From contig NZ_CP021455.1 of assembly GCF_002158865.1 (NCBI RefSeq), positions 3,038,001-3,102,000 on the forward strand: a stretch of 64,000 nucleotides of DNA. The letters run 5' to 3'. A program made the translations under genes and the position numbers. Of this stretch, positions 58,411 through 64,000 are shown piece after piece. Each line of letters starts with the position of its first letter. Within the stretch, counting starts at the first letter, position 1. Source of the DNA: Comamonas serinivorans. GTDB taxonomy: Bacteria > Pseudomonadota > Gammaproteobacteria > Burkholderiales > Burkholderiaceae_C. The notes beneath the pieces are model-generated. The model did no database searches, was not told the origin of the DNA, and worked only from the letters and a program-made list of their open reading frames with translations.

Positions 58411-60849
58411 TCAGACCCTCGCGCGCAACACGTCGGCCACGCGGCCGGCATGCCAGTCGGGCGAGCCCAGCTGCTGCACCAGCACCGTGGCGCGGCGGAA
58501 GTAGTGGCCGGCCGCCAGCTCTTCGGTGACGCCCATGGCGCCGTGCAGCTGCACGGTGCCCTCGCCCACCTCGGTGGCGGCCTGGCTGGCGACCAGCATC
58601 GTGGCCGACGCGGTGTAGGCACGCGGGCCGGCGTCGGCCGGCAGGTCACGCAGGGCGCGGCGGGTTTGCGCCATGGCCAGCGCGCGCAGGTTGTACATCT
58701 CGGTTACGCGGTGCTGCAGCACCTGGAAGGTGCCCAGCGGCTTGCCGAACTGCGTGCGCTGGCGCAGGTGCGCCAGGGTGTCTTCGATCATGCGCTCGCT
58801 GAGGCCCAGCACCTCGGCCGACAGCGCCAGCGTGGCCTGGTCCAGCAGCGCGTCGATCAAGCCCGCGGCCTGGCCGGCTTCGCCGATCAGGTCGCTGGCG
58901 GCCACGGACACGTTGTCGAAGGCCAGTTCGCTGGCGCAGGCGCCATCGATGGTCTTGAACGCGCGCTGGCGCACACCGGCGGCCTTCAGCGGCACCACGA
59001 CCAGGGCCAGGCCAGCGGCCTCGTGGTCCTTGCCCGACACGCGGGCGCTGACCACCGCATGGCTGGCCCAGGGCGCAGCCAGCACCAGGGCTTTGCGGCC
59101 CGACAGGTGCCAGCTGCCATCGCCCTGGCGCACCAACCGGGTCTGCACCAGGTGGCGGTCACCGTGTGCGGCGGGCTCGCCATGTGCAAAAGCCACCATG
59201 GCCTGACCGGCGCCCACGCGGGCCAGCAGCTCGGCGTGGGCAGGCTGCTGGCTGGCCAACAGCGCGCCGCCGCCCAGCACCACCGAGGCCAGGTAGGCCT
59301 GCGCCTTCACGCCGCGGGCCAGCGAATACATCATCTGGCCATGGCCCAGCAGGCCGGCATCGATGCCGCCTTGCGCTTCGGGCCAGGCCACGCTCAGCGC
59401 GCCGAGCTCGCCCAGCTGCGCCCACCAGGCCGGCAGCGGCCAGCCGCCGGTTTCGGGCTGCGAGGCCGGCTCGCCACCGAGCTGCAGCTGATCGACCGTG
59501 GCGCCCTGGTTGGCCGTGCCCGGCCCGACCTGCAGCAGGCGACAGACCTGCGCATCGAGCATCACCAGCGCGTCGCGCAGATCGGCCTGGTCCTCGCCCA
59601 GCAGCTGGCCGTGCAGCAGGTTGACGTCGGTGGGCTTGAGGCCACCGGTTTCCAGGTCCTTCCAGACGATGCCGCGCTGCACCTCGTTCGAGCCGCCATA
59701 GATCGAGGCCGCGCGGTCGTTCAGGTAGGCCTTGGTGCCATAGATGGCGTCCTCGGGCACGTCCAGGCCATCGGCGCGGCCCTGGGCGTCTTCCTGGCTC
59801 AGGCTGGCGGCCATGGCCGGGCCACCGGCCTCGACCAGCAGCGAGGTGATCAGCTGGCGGCCCTGCGCGCCCAGCACCTTGCCCACCGAGGGCAGCAGCG
59901 GCGGCTCTTGCCCGGCCACGCTCGCGTCCAGCGCATCCAGGTCGGTGGCCTGCATCGCGTCCACCCCGGCAGCGGCGCGGGCGATGCGCATCCACAGCGC
60001 ATCGGCGGCCCGCTGGGCAGCGGCATCGGTGCGCTCACCGAAGGCGAGCTGGGCGCGTGCCATCAGGCGTTCCAGGCGCACGCGCTGCGACGGGCTGCGC
60101 AGCCCGGACCGCTCGTGCACCAGCAGGTACTTGGCGACCGTCCAGCCCTGGTTTTCTTCACCCACCAGGGCCGACACGGGCACGCGCACGTCGTCGAAGA
60201 AGACCTGGTTCAGCTCGTGATCGCCCGACAGGCTGGGGATGGGACGAATCGTGATGCCGGGCAGGTCGATGTCGAAACACAGGAAGCTGATGCCCTGCTG
60301 TGGCTTGCCCTCGGTCGAGGTGCGCACCAGGCAGAAGATGCGGTTGGAGAAATGCGCGTGCGTGGTCCAAATCTTGGTGCCGTTGATCACGTACTCGTCG
60401 CCATCGCGCACCGCGCGGCACTGCAGCGAGGCCAGGTCCGACCCCGAGCCGGGCTCGGAGTAGCCCTGCGCCCAGTAGTCCTCGCCGCTGCGGATCGCGG
60501 GCAGCCAGCGCTCCTTTTGCTCGGGCGTGCCGTACTTCAGCAGCACCGGGGCCACCATGCTGGGGCCCTGGGGTGCGCGCGCCGGTGCGCCGGCCAGCGT
60601 GCATTCGCTGGCAAAGATGTAGTGCTGCATGGGCGTCCAGCCGGTGCCGCCCCATTCCACGGGCCAGTGCGGCACGCTCCAGCCGCGCTTGGCCAGGATG
60701 CGGTGCCAGCTGTTGCCCGGGCCGTAGTCGCTGAAGATGCCAGCGTTGCGGCGGCCATCGGCACGCAGCTCCGGCGTCAGCTCGTCCTGCAGGAATTGGC
60801 GCACCTCGGCGCGAAAGGCTTCGTCCTGGCTCAGGTCGCGGGCGGTCAT
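58411..60849 (-). CDS. Fused double acyl-CoA dehydrogenase
   Basis: A protein of 812 residues with an AGGAGAT ribosome site. It contains two complete acyl-CoA dehydrogenase units. The first (about 1-405): AQGYSEPGSGSDLASLQCRAV, DGDEYVINGTKIWTTHAHFS, and SIYGGSNEVQRGIVWKDLE. The second (about 420-812): WAQLGELGALSVAWPEAQGG, RALAMAQTRRALRD, and TVQLHGAMGVTEELAAGHYF. In many bacteria these are two adjacent genes for a heteromeric enzyme, used for example on sterol or aromatic-acid side chains; here they are one chain. FAD-dependent oxidation of an acyl-CoA is clear, the substrate is not. No neighbours from the same pathway. Confidence 0.88.
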   Translation of the reverse strand: MTARDLSQDEAFRAEVRQFLQDELTPELRADGRRNAGIFSDYGPGNSWHRILAKRGWSVPHWPVEWGGTGWTPMQHYIFASECTLAGAPARAPQGPSMVAPVLLKYGTPEQKERWLPAIRSGEDYWAQGYSEPGSGSDLASLQCRAVRDGDEYVINGTKIWTTHAHFSNRIFCLVRTSTEGKPQQGISFLCFDIDLPGITIRPIPSLSGDHELNQVFFDDVRVPVSALVGEENQGWTVAKYLLVHERSGLRSPSQRVRLERLMARAQLAFGERTDAAAQRAADALWMRIARAAAGVDAMQATDLDALDASVAGQEPPLLPSVGKVLGAQGRQLITSLLVEAGGPAMAASLSQEDAQGRADGLDVPEDAIYGTKAYLNDRAASIYGGSNEVQRGIVWKDLETGGLKPTDVNLLHGQLLGEDQADLRDALVMLDAQVCRLLQVGPGTANQGATVDQLQLGGEPASQPETGGWPLPAWWAQLGELGALSVAWPEAQGGIDAGLLGHGQMMYSLARGVKAQAYLASVVLGGGALLASQQPAHAELLARVGAGQAMVAFAHGEPAAHGDRHLVQTRLVRQGDGSWHLSGRKALVLAAPWASHAVVSARVSGKDHEAAGLALVVVPLKAAGVRQRAFKTIDGACASELAFDNVSVAASDLIGEAGQAAGLIDALLDQATLALSAEVLGLSERMIEDTLAHLRQRTQFGKPLGTFQVLQHRVTEMYNLRALAMAQTRRALRDLPADAGPRAYTASATMLVASQAATEVGEGTVQLHGAMGVTEELAAGHYFRRATVLVQQLGSPDWHAGRVADVLRARV

Positions 60850-61288
60850 GGTTCATCTCCTGGTCAAATCGGCGCGCCAGCGGCATGCGGCTGCACAAGC
60901 TTGAAATTGGAGCAGCCCCCGGCACGCACCGCCACCGCGTGCGAGACAGCACGCACCTGCGCCGGCCATACCCCTGCGCCACTGAGCCTGGCAAGCCTGC
61001 CAATTCGGGTATGTGCGGGTCACCGGGGCCGCGGCCGCACGCGTTCAAGCCGAGGGACGGGATGAGGGACGCTGCGACCAGCGCTCACACCCCAGAGCCG
61101 AAGGCCGTCGACCGCGGCGATGCCGGAACCCGCGCGATGACACGCCCTTGGCGCTGGGAGCATCCTCCAACGCGCTCGCCTGAGGCTGGGCAACGCGCTG
61201 GCCGACAGATTCCGCTGCGGAATCGCGCACCAGCGCCATGGCTCAGCCGGTCAGATCGGTCTTGGGCGGCGACTGGCGGCACGGCACG

Positions 61289-61360
61289 GAGACATGGAGA
61301 CATGGAGACATGGAGACATGGAGACGTGGAGACATGGAGACATGGAGACATAGAGACACG
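61289..61360. repeat. Tandem repeat of 8 bp (GAGACATG), nine copies
   Basis: Nine head-to-tail units, six perfect and three with one or two changes, in the 528-bp intergenic space upstream of the M23 gene. It is slippage-prone and 180 bp before the start codon. The rest of 60850-61542 holds no recognisable gene. Confidence 0.92.
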
Positions 61361-61542
61361 GAGGCCCCGGTGGCCCGGTGAAAATGATGCGGCTAGGCAA
61401 GCAGCCTGAAGGCGCGCCCTGCAGCGAGGTGTGCATCGACCTCACCCACATGCGCAAGCGCCTGTGGGTGGCCCGGGCTGGCGCTGGGGCTACCCGTCCG
61501 GTCCGGAACGGCGGCCCTCGGGTGTGCGGGACAATGCCCGCC

Positions 61543-62433
61543 ATGGACTCCCCTGCTTTCCCCCCACTCCCCCCATCTCCGTCCCCGCAGACCTCGCGCC
61601 GCACCTGGCTGGCCATGACCGGCGCGCTGGGCCTGACCAGCCTGGCCCACCCGGCCTGGGCTCAGGGCAGCGCCACCGTGCTGCCACGCGCGTCGGCCGT
61701 GCCCGGCGGCGTGGTGTTGCTGGAGCTGGGCCCCGGCGCACAAGCCCCGCAGGTGCACACGCGCGATGCGGTGCCGGTGCTGGTCGTGGGCGACCCCTTC
61801 GGCTGGACGGCCGTGCTCGGCATTGCACTGGCGGCCCAGCCCGGCAGCGATTCGGTCATCGTGCGCGAGACCCAGGGCTCCACGCGGTCCATCGCGTTCG
61901 ACATCCGCGACAAGCACTATGCCGAACAGCGGCTGAAGGTGGCGCCCAAGACGGTGGACCTGTCGCCCGACGACGAGGCCCGCTACAACCGCGAGCGCAC
62001 CCACCAGCAGCAGGTGATGGCCACGGTGAGCGCGCCCGTGCCCCCCAGCCTGCGCCTGGGCGTGCCCGTGCCCGGCCGGCGCTCCAGTTCGTTCGGTCTG
62101 CGGCGCGTGTTCAACGGCCAGTCGCGCAACCCGCACAGCGGCATGGACATCGCCGCCCCCACAGGCACCCCCATCAAGGCACCGCTGGCGGGCAAGGTCA
62201 TCGACACCGGCGACTACTTCTTCAACGGCAACACCGTGTGGCTGGACCATGGTGGCGGCTTTTTGACCATGTACTGCCACCTCAGCGCCATCGACTGCAG
62301 GGTCGGCGACACCCTGGCACCCGGCCGTGCCTTTGCCAAAGTGGGCGCCACGGGACGCGTGACCGGGCCACACCTGCACTGGGGCGTGATGCTGAACCGC
62401 ACCATGGTCGACCCGGCGCTGTTCATCGCCTGA
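61543..62433 (+). CDS. M23 family metallopeptidase (periplasmic)
   Basis: A protein of 296 residues from ATG 61543 (ATG 61534 also possible). The N-terminus SRRTWLAMTGALGLTSLAHP with twin Arg could be a Tat signal, cleaved near AWA-QG. An N-terminal beta domain (VVLLELGPGAQAPQVHTRDA) precedes the peptidase: NPHSGMDIAAPTGTPIKAPLAGKV with His and Asp zinc ligands, and GRVTGPHLHWGVMLN with the H-x-H pair. All zinc residues are present, so it is likely an active cell-wall endopeptidase. Confidence 0.92.
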   Translation: MDSPAFPPLPPSPSPQTSRRTWLAMTGALGLTSLAHPAWAQGSATVLPRASAVPGGVVLLELGPGAQAPQVHTRDAVPVLVVGDPFGWTAVLGIALAAQPGSDSVIVRETQGSTRSIAFDIRDKHYAEQRLKVAPKTVDLSPDDEARYNRERTHQQQVMATVSAPVPPSLRLGVPVPGRRSSSFGLRRVFNGQSRNPHSGMDIAAPTGTPIKAPLAGKVIDTGDYFFNGNTVWLDHGGGFLTMYCHLSAIDCRVGDTLAPGRAFAKVGATGRVTGPHLHWGVMLNRTMVDPALFIA

Positions 62434-62650
62434 CCCGGCCCAGCTGTCCGGGCTGCAGCCGGCCCGGCGCAGATCGCGCTCCGCAGCCGGGCCAGCCGCT
62501 GCGGGTCGATGCGGCCTGGGTCGACCCCGAGGACGTGGCCATCTGCATGCAGGCCCGCGCAGAGGGCCGATTCAGCATGCAACCAGCCCCTGCAGCCCGG
62601 ATGGTCGACGGACTCGGACAGGTGCTCAGCCAATTCCGAACTTGGCTACC

Positions 62651-62698
62651 AGTATCCACCGGCTGCCGTTGATCAAAAAACGCAGATGAGCCGATACT
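62651..62698. repeat. 48-bp palindromic element, copy P
   Basis: AGTAT 62651-62655, CCGTT 62666-62670, AACGC 62679-62683, ATACT 62694-62698. Convergent space between the M23 and MFS genes. Confidence 0.9.
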
Positions 62699-62738
62699 GC
62701 ATCCACCTGCACATCAACCGGTCAACAGCTCATCAGCC

Positions 62739-64000
62739 TCAATGGCCAACCGGCGCGGCCGCCCGTTCGCCGGGTGGCAGCACGAAGTTGTGCGACCAGC
62801 GCCACAGGCTGAACGCGCACCAGGCCAGGGCCAGCAGGGCCAGCGCGCCGCCCACCCAGCCGATGTAGGCCATGCCCCAGTGCAGGCTGACCTGGCTGCC
62901 GAGCAAGGCGCCGGCACCGATGCCGATGTTGAAGATGCCCGAGAACAGCGACATGGCGACGTCCGTGGCGTCCGACGCCAGGCGCAGCACCTTGGACTGC
63001 AGGGACAACGCGAAGCAAATCATGGCCACGCCCCAGATCGAGGCCATCACATACAGCGCCGGCGCATGCGGCGCCACGGCCCGCAGGCTCAGCAGACACA
63101 GCGCCAGCACGCCAATCGCCGTCAGCAGGAAGGCACGCGGATGCCCCATGCCCAGCCAGCTGAACAGCAAGCTGCCGATCACGCCCATGCCGCCGAACAG
63201 CAGCAGCACCGTGGTCGTCACGCCGGCGCTCTGGCCCGCCACCTCTTGCACAAAGGGCTCGATGTAGCTGTAGGTGGTGAACTGGGCCGTCACGAACACG
63301 GCCGTCAACACGTAGAGCGCCACCAGCGCCGGCCGCTTGAACAGCACGGGCACGCTGCGCGCCGAGCCTACGTTCTCGGACGGCAGCCGGGGCAGCAGCA
63401 CGCGCAGGCACAGCATGACCAGCAAGGCCACCGCACCGATCAGCAGGAAGGTGGTGCGCCAGCCCAGCGCCTGCCCCACCACGCGGCCCAGCGGAATGCC
63501 CAGCACCATCGCCATGGACGTGCCGGTGGCCAGCAGGCTCAGGGCCTGCGCCCGCTTGCCGGGCGGCGCAACGCGCACGGCCAGCGACGCCGTGATGGAC
63601 CAGAACACCGCATGCGAAATGGCCACGCCCAGCCGTCCCGCCATGAGCGAGGTGAAGTCCCACGCCAAGCCCGACACCACGTGGCTGACGATGAACACCG
63701 CGAACACCCCGAGCAGCAGCTTGCGCCGCTCGACGTTCTTGGTCAGCAGCATGAAGGGCAGCGAGGTGAGCGCCACGGTCCAGGCGTAGATGGTCAGCAT
63801 CAGGCCCACGTGCTCGGTCGGCATGCCGAAGCTGGCACCGATGTCGCTGAGCAGGCCCACAGGCACGAATTCGCTGGTGTTGAAGACGAAGGCGCCGAGC
63901 GCCAGCGCCACGATGGCGAGCCAGGGCCGCGCCGGGTGCGCCGAGGTATCGACGGCGAGATCAGCCGTCGCGCTCGCCGAATGGCCTGCCGAAGCGCTTG
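62739..64000 (-). CDS. MFS exporter of the sugar-efflux/AraJ type, 5' end beyond the window
   Basis: About 12 hydrophobic helices. The visible chain includes ALGAFVFNTSEFVPVGLLSDIG, the usual N-terminus of SotB/AraJ-type transporters, and VGLMLTIYAWTVALTSLPFM. A GTG at 63911 could start it, but the frame stays open to the edge and reads ...HPARPWLAIVALALGAFVF, which fits the family's first helix, so the true start lies outside the window. Substrate unknown. Confidence 0.85.
   Translation of the reverse strand, partial: SASAGHSASATADLAVDTSAHPARPWLAIVALALGAFVFNTSEFVPVGLLSDIGASFGMPTEHVGLMLTIYAWTVALTSLPFMLLTKNVERRKLLLGVFAVFIVSHVVSGLAWDFTSLMAGRLGVAISHAVFWSITASLAVRVAPPGKRAQALSLLATGTSMAMVLGIPLGRVVGQALGWRTTFLLIGAVALLVMLCLRVLLPRLPSENVGSARSVPVLFKRPALVALYVLTAVFVTAQFTTYSYIEPFVQEVAGQSAGVTTTVLLLFGGMGVIGSLLFSWLGMGHPRAFLLTAIGVLALCLLSLRAVAPHAPALYVMASIWGVAMICFALSLQSKVLRLASDATDVAMSLFSGIFNIGIGAGALLGSQVSLHWGMAYIGWVGGALALLALAWCAFSLWRWSHNFVLPPGERAAAPVGH

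Noticed and set aside
60966..61014. CATACC followed by GGTATG upstream of the acyl-CoA dehydrogenase
   Set aside because: The arms are in the opposite orientation and order to the 48-bp family, with no inner arms.

Overview
The window is GC-rich, densely packed DNA from a beta-proteobacterium of the order Burkholderiales, most likely family Comamonadaceae. This rests on the gene set: dnaG/rpoD with a long acidic RpoD, a GntR-sdhCDAB-sdhE-gltA cluster facing acnB-tam-mdh, a BPSS1780-type membrane protein beside a type II ThrB, a DUF3482/DUF2868 pair, a phasin and C-terminal sorting-signal proteins. I saw no rRNA, tRNA, CRISPR array or complete insertion sequence. The assignment comes from reading the proteins, not from a database search.

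Layout. 0-9 kb: primase, a sorting-signal protein on the opposite strand, RpoD, then yciB, a BolA-family gene and a PpiC-type foldase. 9-13 kb: an iron-uptake unit with a strong Fur-box-like palindrome, a small leader ORF, a methyltransferase and a FepA-like TonB receptor. 13-18 kb: rlhA, two exported proteins (one collagen-like, one with an IPTL-like C-terminus) and a universal stress protein. 18.6-30.3 kb: a TCA-cycle island, minus strand acnB, an exported protein, tam and mdh, and plus strand gntR, sdhC, sdhD, sdhA, sdhB, sdhE and gltA. 30.8-36.7 kb: a 2-hydroxyacid dehydrogenase, the DUF3482/DUF2868 pair, a decayed region and ppa. 37-42.6 kb: a DUF3455 lipoprotein with an ECF sigma/anti-sigma pair, an alkylguanine repair protein, BPSS1780 and ThrB, and a phasin with a readable promoter and operator. 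43-48.3 kb: a three-part drug efflux operon divergent from its TetR repressor, with both promoters and both operators readable. 48.5-49.5 kb: an orphan iron-binding protein behind a Fur-like site. 50-58 kb: a tightly overlapping phospholipid operon related to E. coli ynbABCD, extended by an acyltransferase and an unknown membrane protein, facing a ClsC-like gene. 58.4-64 kb: a fused double acyl-CoA dehydrogenase, an M23 peptidase and an MFS exporter cut by the window edge.

The most unusual feature is not a gene. A family of palindromic elements of exactly 48 bp, AGTAT-N10-CCGTT-N8-AACGG-N10-ATACT, is scattered through the window. I count sixteen clear full-length copies (fifteen with the right-hand ATACT intact, one with ATACC), one half copy and two more degenerate candidates. 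They lie mainly in intergenic spaces, often just after stop codons or between convergent genes, but one copy is read through in frame inside dnaG and another inside rlhA. The internal spacing never changes while the 10-bp spacers are almost unconserved, and in three copies the two inner arms have changed together so that they still pair. A second, different element of 151 bp with perfect 20-bp terminal inverted repeats is embedded in the ynbC-like gene.
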